Assembly: GCA_963422595.1 (NCBI GenBank)
Contig: OY730298.1
Location: 1,674,001 to 1,738,000, forward strand
Direction: 5' to 3'
Origin: G963422595 sp963422595
Lineage (GTDB): Bacteria > Pseudomonadota > Gammaproteobacteria > UBA4575
DNA length: 64,000 nucleotides
In this document: positions 53,449 to 63,714 of the stretch, one piece after another
Position numbering within the stretch: position 1 is the first letter of the stretch
How the letters are laid out: every line of letters begins with the position of its first letter
Position numbers and translations under genes: made by a program
The notes under the pieces: generated by a model
Seen by the model: only the letters and a program-made list of their open reading frames with translations
Database searches by the model: none
What the model was told of the DNA's origin: nothing

Positions 53449-54012
53449 ACTTGACTTGCCAACACACATATCTGTCGCTAAACCAGAGGCTTTTCCACGT
53501 GGCATATGGTCATGAAGTAAGAACTTTAATTCAGTTATTCTTTTATAGGCTCGTTCTGCATTTCCCTTTGTTATATCTTTCTCAAGTCTTGATCCAGGAT
53601 ATGAAAAATAGTTCCTTGTATTTTCTTCCTGGCTCCATTCATAACTCTTCTTTAAAAGTTCTGGTTTAGGGTGAGCGAGCTTATTCCTAATTCCCGACAA
53701 CCATACCACAGTAGACCATGGTTCTTTCTTGTCATCATAATCTATTTCACGCTCATTGCAGATAATACGGAGCTTTGCTATTGGTGATGATCTTTCAAAA
53801 TCTTTACAGCCAGGCACAATGCGATCACCTATAGTATTGCATAAAGGTTCAATCGCAAGCGCCGACATTGTAATAGCAGTTAGCGCTGGATAAAGCTGAT
53901 TGATTTTCGTTTTTGAAAGCGTATCTAGCGCATCTTTTGCCGCATCTAAAAACATATTATGTGCCGAAAAAAGCCGCTTTCTTTCACCTATGATTTTCTT
54001 TTCATCCCTCAT
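53443..54012 (-). CDS. HEPN-like protein, function unknown
   Basis: A 189-residue, mostly helical protein. The segment VVWLSGIRNKLAHPKPELLK contains R-x4-H (RNKLAH), the catalytic motif of HEPN ribonucleases, and an upstream helical bundle with conserved-looking acidic residues fits the fold. No nucleotidyltransferase partner lies beside it. Its stop codon lies in an attC-like site, so it may be a captured gene cassette. Confidence 0.6.
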   Translation of the reverse strand: MRDEKKIIGERKRLFSAHNMFLDAAKDALDTLSKTKINQLYPALTAITMSALAIEPLCNTIGDRIVPGCKDFERSSPIAKLRIICNEREIDYDDKKEPWSTVVWLSGIRNKLAHPKPELLKKSYEWSQEENTRNYFSYPGSRLEKDITKGNAERAYKRITELKFLLHDHMPRGKASGLATDMCVGKSSA

Positions 54013-54109
54013 TTAAATTAAGCTGACTGTTAACCAGCTTTACTGAACTCTCTTAAGGCTTTCATCTACGATCTCTTTCTTAATTCCCATACATTGTAAA
54101 AATTTAAAG

Positions 54110-55399
54110 TTAAAACACCGGCTTGCAAATAATATTTTGGCTGCGCTCGGGGCCTGTCGATATCAGGTCAATGGGAACCTCCAGTAGTTGTTGAATGCGA
54201 TCCAGGTAGTCGCGCGCCTGCCGCGGAAGCTGATCTAATTCGGTAATACCCAGCGTGGTCTGTTGCCACCCCTGGTGTTGTTCGTAGATGGGTTGACATT
54301 GTGCCAGGTCGCCACTTTCTACGGGCACTGTATCCAGCACCGCGCCTTGCTGGCGGTATTGAACGCATATTTTTATGTTGTGCAGGTGATCGAGCACGTC
54401 GAGCTTGGTAATACATAGTCCGGTGATGCCGTTCACGCGTACGGCGCGGCGCAGGGCGACAGCATCCAGCCAGCCACAACGCCTGGGGCGGCCGGTGGTG
54501 GCGCCAAATTCTTTGCCGCGAGTGGCGAGTTGTTGCCCAACTTTATCGGCTAATTCGGTAGGGAAAGGCCCACCACCTACACGGGTGGTGTAGGCCTTGA
54601 CGATGCCTAACACGTGGTCCATGGCGCCGGGTGCGGCACCGCTGCCGGTACATGCTGCGCCTGCCGTGGTGTTGGAGGAGGTCACAAACGGGTAGGTGCC
54701 GTGGTCAATGTCCAACAGGGTACCTTGCGCACCTTCAAACAGGAGGTTTTTGTGGCGGTTACGCAGTGCGTGGATGCGCGCGGATACGTCGGTTATAAGC
54801 GGCGCAAGTACTTCGGCATGTTGTCTGCACAGGGCTTTGATTTCTTCCACGTCAACGGTGTGATACGCGAAGTATTGTTTAAGCACGAAGTTGTGGTAGT
54901 CAATTATTTCTTCCAAACGCTGATTGCAGTGGCGTTCGTCAAACAGGTCGGCGACGCGCAGCCCACGCCGCGCGACTTTGTCTTCGTAAGCGGGGCCAAT
55001 GCCGCGTCCGGTGGTGCCGATGGCGGCTTTTCCACGCGCTTGTTCGCGCGCCTGATCCAGTAGGATATGGTAGGGTAGGATTAACGGGCAGGCCGGGGAG
55101 ATGCGCAGACGCCGCGTAACCGGAATGTCGCGCTGTTCAAGCACGTGGATTTCTTCACGCAGGGCATCGGGCGCCAGTACTACGCCGTTACCGATGAGGC
55201 ATTCCACTCCCTGACGCAGGATTCCCGAAGGTATCAGGTGTAGTATAGTTTGTCGGCCATTGACAACTATGGTGTGACCGGCATTGTGTCCGCCCTGAAA
55301 GCGCACTACCGCGTCAGCTTGCTCGGTAAGCAGGTCAACGATTTTGCCTTTGCCTTCGTCGCCCCATTGGGTTCCCAGTATTATTATGCTCTTTGCCAT
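54110..55399 (-). CDS. purA: Adenylosuccinate synthetase
   Basis: GTP-dependent conversion of IMP and aspartate to adenylosuccinate, the first AMP-specific step. I start at ATG 55399 (MAKSIIILGTQWGDEGKGKI), giving 429 residues. The frame extends upstream into hisZ without family match. Motifs: GDEGKGK, GHNAGHTI, IGTTGRGIGPAYEDK, and TTGRPRRCGWLDAVALR. It ends the conserved hflX-hflK-hflC-hisZ-purA block. Confidence 0.97.
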   Translation of the reverse strand: MAKSIIILGTQWGDEGKGKIVDLLTEQADAVVRFQGGHNAGHTIVVNGRQTILHLIPSGILRQGVECLIGNGVVLAPDALREEIHVLEQRDIPVTRRLRISPACPLILPYHILLDQAREQARGKAAIGTTGRGIGPAYEDKVARRGLRVADLFDERHCNQRLEEIIDYHNFVLKQYFAYHTVDVEEIKALCRQHAEVLAPLITDVSARIHALRNRHKNLLFEGAQGTLLDIDHGTYPFVTSSNTTAGAACTGSGAAPGAMDHVLGIVKAYTTRVGGGPFPTELADKVGQQLATRGKEFGATTGRPRRCGWLDAVALRRAVRVNGITGLCITKLDVLDHLHNIKICVQYRQQGAVLDTVPVESGDLAQCQPIYEQHQGWQQTTLGITELDQLPRQARDYLDRIQQLLEVPIDLISTGPERSQNIICKPVF

Positions 55400-55406
55400 A
55401 ATGCCG

Positions 55407-56591
55407 TTATTTAATCTCCCTGACTGTCCATTGCTGATTTTCCTGTTGTAACACACGATTGCAGCGCATGTCCGCGGCATTGCCTGACTGACCGGCCAGT
55501 TCACAAATGACGCGCTCGCCCTGTGCCCTTAGTTGGGTAATTTTTGCACGTAGTCGCGGGTCGTCGTTACGGGGAGCAAATATTCCGTGTAGCGGCTGGT
55601 TGGTGTAGGGGGAGATTCTGGCAAGTGCCTTCAGATCCAGGCTGAAGCCAGTGGCCGCACGCGAGCGGCCAAATACTTTGCCGATGGCGTCGTAGCGACC
55701 ACCACGCGCGATTTGTTCGCCTTGTCCGGAGACGTAGGCCGCGAACGCGGCGGCGTTTTGATAGCGATAGCCACTTAAGGCGGCTAGGTCAAAGTGTAGC
55801 TGCACGGCGGAGCTGCGTAGTTTGACTTGTCTGGAGAGTGCGTCGATGTAGTCTATGTATTGGATCACGGCGTTATCGACACTGCGTAGTATTTGCCTGG
55901 CGTGGTCGAGCGTGGCTTCGCTACCGCTGAGATCGGATAGTGCCATTAGAATTTCCTGCCATTCTTCCGCTAGGGTGCAGGTCGATAAAAATTGGTGGTA
56001 TTCGGGCATGGCCCTTTGTTGTAGTAGCGTGTGTAATGTTTTTTGCTGGTCTGCATTCAACCCGGCTTGTTTTACCAGACTGGTGAAGATGCCAACGTGA
56101 CCAAGGTCCAGGCAGATATTTTTAATCCCCACAAGCCGCAGGGTTTCGAGCATTAAGCAGATAATTTCCGCGTCGCTGTCTATGCCGGCATGCCCGTATA
56201 GTTCGGCACCAAGCTGTAGTGGGCTGCGCGTCAGATGGCGCCCACCCGGTCGCGCACGTAACACGGTACCCAGATAGCAAAACCGGGTGGGTACTTCGCG
56301 TTTGAGCGCGCGCGCGTCAATACGTGCAACCTGTGAGGTCATGTCGGCGCGCACGCCCATCATGCGCCCGCTAAGTTGATCCGTTAGCTTGAAGGTTTGC
56401 AGGTCTAAGTCATCGCTGGGGCCAATCAACAGGGAGTCCAGATATTCGATGAACGGCGGAATAACGAGTTCATACCCCCAACTGGAGAACGTGTCGAGTA
56501 AAATACGCCGATAGTATTCTAACCAGGCGGCTTCATCGGGCAATGATTCTTCTATGCCTTCCGGTAGCAGCCAACGGTTTGCATTGCTCAT
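55407..56591 (-). CDS. hisZ: ATP phosphoribosyltransferase regulatory subunit
   Basis: Catalytically inactive HisRS paralogue that activates short-form HisG and mediates histidine feedback. The 394 residues start MSNANRWLLPEGIEESLPDE and keep class II synthetase-like segments (GVRADMTSQVARIDA, YCYLG-like and GRYDAIGKVFGRSRAATGFS). Its presence predicts a short-form HisG elsewhere. Position upstream of purA is common in gammaproteobacteria. Confidence 0.94.
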   Translation of the reverse strand: MSNANRWLLPEGIEESLPDEAAWLEYYRRILLDTFSSWGYELVIPPFIEYLDSLLIGPSDDLDLQTFKLTDQLSGRMMGVRADMTSQVARIDARALKREVPTRFCYLGTVLRARPGGRHLTRSPLQLGAELYGHAGIDSDAEIICLMLETLRLVGIKNICLDLGHVGIFTSLVKQAGLNADQQKTLHTLLQQRAMPEYHQFLSTCTLAEEWQEILMALSDLSGSEATLDHARQILRSVDNAVIQYIDYIDALSRQVKLRSSAVQLHFDLAALSGYRYQNAAAFAAYVSGQGEQIARGGRYDAIGKVFGRSRAATGFSLDLKALARISPYTNQPLHGIFAPRNDDPRLRAKITQLRAQGERVICELAGQSGNAADMRCNRVLQQENQQWTVREIK

Positions 56592-56597
56592 GGAAAT

Positions 56598-56792
56598 TTA
56601 CGAGATCAGTCTGAGGACGTATAGGAGAATGATTCCAAACGTCATGCTTAGCAGGCCAATTACACGCAGGGTTTGATCAGGCAGTTGACTGAGTTGGGCT
56701 AAAGCGCGTCGAAATTTTTCCGGTGCCAGAAACGGGATAATGCCGTCCAGTACCAGTACCAGCGCGATTGCGACCAGCAGATGATTCCACAT
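56598..56792 (-). CDS. DUF2065 (YjeT-like) inner-membrane protein
   Basis: A 64-residue protein with two membrane helices (HLLVAIALVLVLDGIIPFLA and TLRVIGLLSMTFGIILLYVL), separated by a basic segment PEKFRRALAQLSQLPD. The gene is usually found between hflC and purA or hisZ, as here. Function unknown. Confidence 0.88.
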   Translation of the reverse strand: MWNHLLVAIALVLVLDGIIPFLAPEKFRRALAQLSQLPDQTLRVIGLLSMTFGIILLYVLRLIS

Positions 56793-56815
56793 GAAAACAG
56801 ATTAGTAAGAGGCAA

Positions 56816-57679
56816 TCAGTTTTGTTCGGATTTTTTAAAGTAACGGAAAAATTCGGAATCAGGCTGCATAATTAAAAAGTCGTTATTCATGTTAAAGGTG
56901 TTGACGTATGCCTTTAAGCTGCGGGTGAAACTGTAGAATTCCTCATTTTGCTGGTAGGCGTCGGCATACATTCTGGCGGATTCGGCATCACCATCACCTC
57001 GAATTTGCTCAGCTTCGTTGTAGGCGTTCGCTAGAATCACGGTGCGCTCTTTGTCGGACGTGGCCCGGATAACTTCTGCCTGCTCTCTACCTCGCGCCCG
57101 AAAGTCTTTGGCAACACGGTCTCGTTCGGCACGCATGCGGTTAAATACGGATTCGCTGACGTCATCCGGAAGGTCGATTTTGCTCACTCGCACGTCGACC
57201 ACTTGAATGCCGAAGTTTTTAGCATCTTCATTAGATTGAATCTGTATGACTTCCATGATCTCGCTGCGCTCGCCAGAAACTACTTCCTGAATAGTGCGCT
57301 TGCCAAATTCATTTTTTAAACCGTCTACGAGGATTAATTCCAAACGTTGAATGGCACGGGATTCCTGTCCGCCAGTGGCGATGTAGTATTTTTCCACGTC
57401 GGCAATGCGCCACTTGGCGTAGAAGTCTACTTTTACGTATTTCTTTTCGCTGGTGGGAAATTCGGTAGGCGGAACGTCCAGCGTTAGAATGCGCGAATCA
57501 TATTTTTCGATGCTGTTGACTACGGGTATTTTGAAATGTATGCCAGGAGCAAGCGTAGCGTCTTTGACTTCTCCAAATTTCAATTTGATGGCTTTTTGTC
57601 TTTGATCTACCTGAAAAACAAATGACCACATGGCTATAAGAATCGCCACCAGGGCCACCAGCAGTATTTTAATATTCAT
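56816..57679 (-). CDS. hflC: FtsH modulator HflC
   Basis: SPFH/stomatin-family membrane protein that forms the periplasmic HflKC cage around the FtsH protease. The 287 residues have an N-terminal anchor (ILLVALVAILIAMWSFVFQV), the SPFH domain (VDQRQKAIKLKFGEVKD), and a long C-terminal coiled coil with RARGREQAEVIRATSDKERT. It starts 1 bp after the hflK stop. Confidence 0.95.
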   Translation of the reverse strand: MNIKILLVALVAILIAMWSFVFQVDQRQKAIKLKFGEVKDATLAPGIHFKIPVVNSIEKYDSRILTLDVPPTEFPTSEKKYVKVDFYAKWRIADVEKYYIATGGQESRAIQRLELILVDGLKNEFGKRTIQEVVSGERSEIMEVIQIQSNEDAKNFGIQVVDVRVSKIDLPDDVSESVFNRMRAERDRVAKDFRARGREQAEVIRATSDKERTVILANAYNEAEQIRGDGDAESARMYADAYQQNEEFYSFTRSLKAYVNTFNMNNDFLIMQPDSEFFRYFKKSEQN

Positions 57680-57680
57680 G

Positions 57681-58820
57681 TTAGCGTCTCTCTCTACGAC
57701 GTTCGGAACGCCCCGATGCGCCCGGTTGATTGTCTATGTCAGACCGCTCCGTAGTGGCGGCACCTTGCATAGTACGCGGATCATTGATCAGCGAGCGATT
57801 TTTGATGATTTGATCTAATGGAAGATACAGCAGGTTGTTGCTCCCCTCAACGTCCAGCAGCACTTTGTTGCTGTTGGTGTATACCGACTCTACCGCTTCA
57901 AGGTATAGACGTTCGCGCGTTACCCGCGGCGCCCTTTCGTATTCGGTTAATAGCTTCAAAAATCTTTTCGCTTCGCCTTCAGAGTTGGCGATGACGCGAT
58001 CCCGATAGGCATTGGCTTCCTGCAATAGTCTGGCCGCTTCACCACGCGCCTTGGGCACGATGCTGTTGGCGTAGGCTTCTGCTTCCTTTATGTAACGATC
58101 ATAGTCCTCACGTGATTTGATGGCGTCAGAAAACGCCGCCTTGACCGGATCGGGAGGCAGTGATTTTTCCAGATTAACCTTCTGAATGTAGATGCCGGAT
58201 CCGTATTCATCCATAATGCCCTGTAGTAGTTCTCTGGTAATGCTGGAGATTTGCGCGCGCCCTTCAAATAATACAAAGTCAATTGAGTTTTTCCCTACTA
58301 TTTCACGCACCGCACTTTCCATCGCGTCTTTTACGGTGATGTCTGGATCGCGTAAATTAAATTTGTAGTTTTCGGCACTTTTAATCTTGTATTGCGCTTC
58401 TAACGATACTTCGACGATATTTTCGTCTTGTGTCAGCATCGAGGTTTTATTCGATACCTCACGCACTTCATCAATGTTGACTTTTTCAACACTTTCTATC
58501 GGATACGGCAGATGCCAATTTAACCCGGCGGTGGTGGTTCTTTTGTATTGACCGAAACGAAGTTCTACCCCCCGCTCTGCTTGTTTCACGGTGTACAGGC
58601 CAGTAAGTCCCCAAATAACGATGGCCGCCACAATCAGTAGTGACACTATGACGCTACCCGGTCCCTTGGAACTGCGTCTGGAACCACCAGAACCAAAAAT
58701 TCCGCCAAATTTCCTGGTTAGGTTACGAAATACTTCGTCAAGGTCCGGCGGTCCCTGATTCCCCGGCTTTTGACCCCACGGCCCATTATCCTTACTACCA
58801 TCCGGACTATTCCATGGCAT
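57681..58820 (-). CDS. hflK: FtsH modulator HflK
   Basis: Partner of HflC. I start at ATG 58820 (MPWNSPDGSKDNGPWGQKPG) with GGAG six bases upstream; the frame extends four codons further. The 379 residues have a Gly/Pro-rich cytoplasmic N-terminus containing QGPPDLDEVFRNL, one membrane helix (VIVSLLIVAAIVIWGLTGLY), and the SPFH domain with coiled coil. Confidence 0.95.
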   Translation of the reverse strand: MPWNSPDGSKDNGPWGQKPGNQGPPDLDEVFRNLTRKFGGIFGSGGSRRSSKGPGSVIVSLLIVAAIVIWGLTGLYTVKQAERGVELRFGQYKRTTTAGLNWHLPYPIESVEKVNIDEVREVSNKTSMLTQDENIVEVSLEAQYKIKSAENYKFNLRDPDITVKDAMESAVREIVGKNSIDFVLFEGRAQISSITRELLQGIMDEYGSGIYIQKVNLEKSLPPDPVKAAFSDAIKSREDYDRYIKEAEAYANSIVPKARGEAARLLQEANAYRDRVIANSEGEAKRFLKLLTEYERAPRVTRERLYLEAVESVYTNSNKVLLDVEGSNNLLYLPLDQIIKNRSLINDPRTMQGAATTERSDIDNQPGASGRSERRRERR

Positions 58821-59044
58821 GTTTTTCTCCAAGAAAGATTGTCAGTTTATTGTTTTTGAGCACGATGTTGTTATTCTATCAAATTGTAAGAAAAAATCAG
58901 CTTATAAATTCAGCCGGCCAGCAATAGTTGGCATGCTGTGCATCCGCTTTACATAAACTGGTATATATTATTTAAGGGAATTATAGCCCAATTAAAATCT
59001 TTTGTTCACACGATTTCAAACTAAGCTATCACTGGCGGACGGCA
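58821..59044. other. hflX-hflK intergenic region
   Basis: This 224-bp gap holds the hflK promoter (58980-59008). No gene is visible. Confidence 0.5.
58980..59008 (-). promoter_or_regulatory. hflKC promoter
   Basis: Minus strand: -35 TGAACA (59003-59008), a 17-bp spacer, and a consensus -10 TATAAT (58980-58985). It lies about 160 bp upstream of hflK, so the leader would be long. Confidence 0.55.
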
Positions 59045-60328
<1,284 letters not shown>

Positions 60329-60366
60329 ACAGTCGCTCCATGTTGATTTTCAAAACTGGCAGGGCG

Positions 60367-60603
60367 TTATTCTGGTCGCTCATCATTTAGGGGGATCTTT
60401 ACCATCCGCGCCGGTACGATAGTTGAGATGGCGTGCTTATATACCATTTGATTGACGCTGTTCTTGAGCAAAATCACAAATTGATCAAAAGAGTCGATTT
60501 GACCACGTAGCTTGATTCCATTTACCAAATATATTGCCACTGGAACCTTTTCTTTGCGCAGTGCGTTAAGGAAAGGCTCTTGTAGAGTTTGGCCTTTTGA
60601 CAT
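60367..60603 (-). CDS. hfq: RNA chaperone Hfq
   Basis: Hexameric Sm-like protein that pairs small RNAs with mRNAs. I start at ATG 60603 (MSKGQTLQEPFLNALRKEKV); a GTG precedes it. The 78 residues include Sm1 (VAIYLVNGIKLRGQIDSFDQ) and Sm2 ending YKHAISTIVP. The C-terminal tail is short, unlike the long tail of E. coli. An Hfq gene supports the idea that small RNAs function in this organism. Confidence 0.97.
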   Translation of the reverse strand: MSKGQTLQEPFLNALRKEKVPVAIYLVNGIKLRGQIDSFDQFVILLKNSVNQMVYKHAISTIVPARMVKIPLNDERPE

Positions 60604-60713
60604 CACTGTAACACCTCTGGTTATTGTTATCGTCTTGTTTTTGTCGCCATCTGGTTGTGAGCTGTCACCATTATTACGATTGTGGTTTCGATGCCGATAG
60701 TGTAGCAGTTCGG

Positions 60714-61643
60714 TTAGCTTAGATGTGAATGAATTTTGTGACAGACTGTGCGCATGTCGTATCGCTCGGCGATAAGGCTGGCAAGATGAGTTTCATGCCT
60801 TAGCCAGGTAAGCTGTCTTTTGGCGAGTTGGCGCGTGGCAATAATTGCCTTTTGGCACATGATGTCGAAATCAATAGTGCCATCAAGATATTGCCAGACC
60901 TGACGATAGCCGACGGATCGCATTGCAGGTAAACCGGCATGCAGATCCTGACGTTGGTGTAGTGATTTTACTTCGGCCAGGAGTCCATTTTTGAGCATGG
61001 AGTTGAAGCGTTGTTCGATGCGCTGATGCAGGATGCGACGATTTTCAGGAAGTAACGCTATTTTCAAGGCGCGAAACGGTAGTTGCAGCGGGCGCGACTG
61101 CGCATGCCACTCACTGATTGGTATACCAGTTAGCTCATATACTTCTAAGGCGCGCTGAATTCGCTGCGGATCGTTAGGATGAATGCGCCTGGCGGCCTGC
61201 GGATCAATGGCACCCAGGCGCGCGTGCATAAATTCCCAGCCCCGCTGCCGCCCCATGTGGTTCAGTTTTTTTCTTACCGTGGGGCTGGCACCAGGCATGT
61301 GCGACAGGCCACGCTGTAGGGCGCTAAAATAAAGCATGCTGCCACCCACCAATAAAGGGATGTTGTCGCGCGCGTGAATTTGTCTTATTAGCCTTAGGGC
61401 ATCTGCCCGAAAACTGGCCGCGGAGTATGCCTCCTTAGGGTGCAGAATATTGATCAGGTGGTGCGGACGTTGGTGCAATATTTCCGCACTCGGTTTCGCC
61501 GCGCCAATGTCCATGCCCCGATAGATCATTACCGAATCTACGCTAATAATCTCGCAGGGGAATTGCGCGGAAATTTTGAGGGCGAGTTCGGTCTTGCCAC
61601 TGGCCGTGGGACCCATCAAAAAAATTATCGGGATAACGGACAA
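60714..61643 (-). CDS. miaA: tRNA dimethylallyltransferase
   Basis: Adds a dimethylallyl group to A37 of tRNAs that read UNN codons. The 309 residues start at TTG 61643 (MSVIPIIFLMGPTASGKTEL), since the P-loop GPTASGKT must be included and no upstream ATG is in frame. Other motifs: ISVDSVMIYRGMDIGAAKPS and DPQRIQRALEVYELTG. It lies between mutL and hfq, the canonical place. Confidence 0.94.
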   Translation of the reverse strand: MSVIPIIFLMGPTASGKTELALKISAQFPCEIISVDSVMIYRGMDIGAAKPSAEILHQRPHHLINILHPKEAYSAASFRADALRLIRQIHARDNIPLLVGGSMLYFSALQRGLSHMPGASPTVRKKLNHMGRQRGWEFMHARLGAIDPQAARRIHPNDPQRIQRALEVYELTGIPISEWHAQSRPLQLPFRALKIALLPENRRILHQRIEQRFNSMLKNGLLAEVKSLHQRQDLHAGLPAMRSVGYRQVWQYLDGTIDFDIMCQKAIIATRQLAKRQLTWLRHETHLASLIAERYDMRTVCHKIHSHLS

Positions 61644-61702
61644 TAGAGCTTGATTAACGTTGCAAAAATCCTGCCGGCAGCAAAACAGTCACACTAAAGA
61701 GG

Positions 61703-63517
61703 TTACTGACCACGCTTGAACAATTTGTCCAGCTGTTCAACGCTTACCGGTACCCAGGTTGGACGCCCATGATTACATTGATCGCTTTTTTCTGTGGTTT
61801 CCATCTCCCGTAATAGAGCATTCATTTCAGCAATCGTCAACTTGCGGTTCGCGCGTACTGCACTATGACAGGCTATAGTGGATAGTAGTTTGCTGGTGGC
61901 TTGCTCAAGTTTTTCGGATGAACCAAACATGTTTAAATCGGCCAGTACGTCTCTAATCAGTTCGCTCATGTCGGCCTGCTGCAATAATGAAGGAATCTCT
62001 CTTAATACGATGCTTTCTTCACCAAAACTTTCAAGCTGAAACCCGAACTTCACAAACGCTTCGTGATGCTGTTCGGCTAATGCCACTTCCTGCCGACTTA
62101 GGTTGATGGTTAGCGGCATTAGTAACGGCTGCGTGGCTATATTACCTTGCCGATATAAGACCTTGAGGCGCTCATATACGATGCGCTCGTGCGCGGCATG
62201 CATGTCTATAATGACTAAACCCTGGGCATTTTGTGCGAGGATGTATATGCCGTGCAGTTGCGCGATGGCGTAACCTAATGGCGGAGCCAACGCTGCCGTA
62301 TGCGCGTCTGTCACCGGCGCCTGCGCATGCCAGGCCGAATTGAACGACGGCGCGGTGGCGTAGCCTTGCAGCGGTTCGCGCGTGCGCGCCGCTGTACTGT
62401 GCACGCTATTGGGAACCTGGCTTGTGGATCTCTCGTTAGGTGCTTGCACGGCTTGAATATAGTCATCTGCCAGTTTGGAGTATTGCTGCGCAGCCTGAGG
62501 CCCGGCTTTGGGCATGGTTTCAGCAATGGCTTTTCCAAGCGTGTGACGAATGAAGCCGTGCACGTATTTGGCCTGACGAAAACGTACTTCGTGTTTCATG
62601 GGATGGGCATTTACGTCCACTTGGTCCGGGGGTATTTCCAGAAATAATACAAAGGCGGGGAAACGGCCATGATATAAAACGTCCTGATAGGCCTGTTTAA
62701 CGGCATGTGCGATAACTTTGTCCCGAATCGCGCGACCATTTACATAGAAGTATTGCAGGTCCGCCTGACTACGTGAAAAAGTCGGCAGACTGATCCATCC
62801 GTTGATGTGTAAGTCTTGCGCAGAATTTTCCACGGGGATGCTCTGTTCGGCAAACTGCTGTCCGCATATTTTTGCTACGCGACGTACGTTGTCCTGTGCG
62901 TCTGCAAGCGGAGGTAATTCCAGAAAGTTACGATTATTGTGTTTGGCGATCCACGCGACGGCGAAACGACTTAACGCGGTTTTACACAGTACTGCTTCAC
63001 AATGTTGTAGCTCGGTTCGCTCGGTACGTAGAAATTTTTTACGCGCCGGCACGTTAAAAAACAGGTTTTTCACTTCTATAGTGGTACCGTGCGCGTGCCG
63101 CACTGGCATTATTTCATCCGAAAACTCGCCACCTTCTCCCGCAAGTAACCAACCAACGTTGCCGTCTCGCTGATCATTAGAGGTAAGACTAAATCTGCAA
63201 ACTGAGGCGATGCTGGGCAAAGCTTCGCCGCGAAATCCTAACGTGGATATATGTTCAATATCTTCTAACGTGGAGATTTTACTGGTGGCGTGACGCTCCA
63301 GGGCCAGGGCTATTTCCTGCTTGGGGATTCCGCAGCCATTGTCGGTGACGCGAATGACCTCGGTGCCACCGTGTTTCAGTTGAATTGAAATTTTAGTGGC
63401 GCCGGCATCCAGCGCGTTTTCAAGCAGTTCTTTTAATACTGACGCGGGACGGTCGATCACCTCACCTGCGGCAATCTGATTGACGAGTTGTGTTGATAAA
63501 CGCTGAATGGCTGTCAT
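61703..63517 (-). CDS. mutL: DNA mismatch repair protein MutL (endonuclease-motif type)
   Basis: Matchmaker of mismatch repair. I start at ATG 63517 (MTAIQRLSTQLVNQIAAGEV), giving 604 residues; the frame runs 25 codons further without family match. GHKL ATPase motifs: ELLENALDAGA, DNGCGI, GFRGEALPSI. The C-terminal part has DMHAAHERIVYE, matching the DQHA-x2-E-x4-E endonuclease motif with Met for Gln, plus CNHGRPT and ACHSAVRANR. E. coli MutL lacks these, so this MutL probably nicks DNA itself. Confidence 0.95.
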   Translation of the reverse strand: MTAIQRLSTQLVNQIAAGEVIDRPASVLKELLENALDAGATKISIQLKHGGTEVIRVTDNGCGIPKQEIALALERHATSKISTLEDIEHISTLGFRGEALPSIASVCRFSLTSNDQRDGNVGWLLAGEGGEFSDEIMPVRHAHGTTIEVKNLFFNVPARKKFLRTERTELQHCEAVLCKTALSRFAVAWIAKHNNRNFLELPPLADAQDNVRRVAKICGQQFAEQSIPVENSAQDLHINGWISLPTFSRSQADLQYFYVNGRAIRDKVIAHAVKQAYQDVLYHGRFPAFVLFLEIPPDQVDVNAHPMKHEVRFRQAKYVHGFIRHTLGKAIAETMPKAGPQAAQQYSKLADDYIQAVQAPNERSTSQVPNSVHSTAARTREPLQGYATAPSFNSAWHAQAPVTDAHTAALAPPLGYAIAQLHGIYILAQNAQGLVIIDMHAAHERIVYERLKVLYRQGNIATQPLLMPLTINLSRQEVALAEQHHEAFVKFGFQLESFGEESIVLREIPSLLQQADMSELIRDVLADLNMFGSSEKLEQATSKLLSTIACHSAVRANRKLTIAEMNALLREMETTEKSDQCNHGRPTWVPVSVEQLDKLFKRGQ

Positions 63518-63714
63518 GATAGTCAATGCCTGTCTACATAAGCGATGTGAAACAAGGTCGAAAAACGGCGCAGGGCGCGATGGGCTACGCACCCATTGCT
63601 AATAAATGCGGCCGCCACGATCTGCCAGTGCTTCCCCCCTTTAATTGCGCTTACGCTGAGGTTGATTATATACGCAGCCATAAGTCCATCCAATGTCACT
63701 GCTTTTAATCGCAC
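63518..63714. other. Gap upstream of mutL
   Basis: 197 bp with no gene or clear promoter visible. Confidence 0.4.

Noticed and set aside
54020..54040. Inverted repeat AAGCTG/CAGCTT upstream of the HEPN-like gene as a second attC end
   Set aside because: Only 6-bp arms and no GTTRRRY core, so it does not support a cassette boundary.
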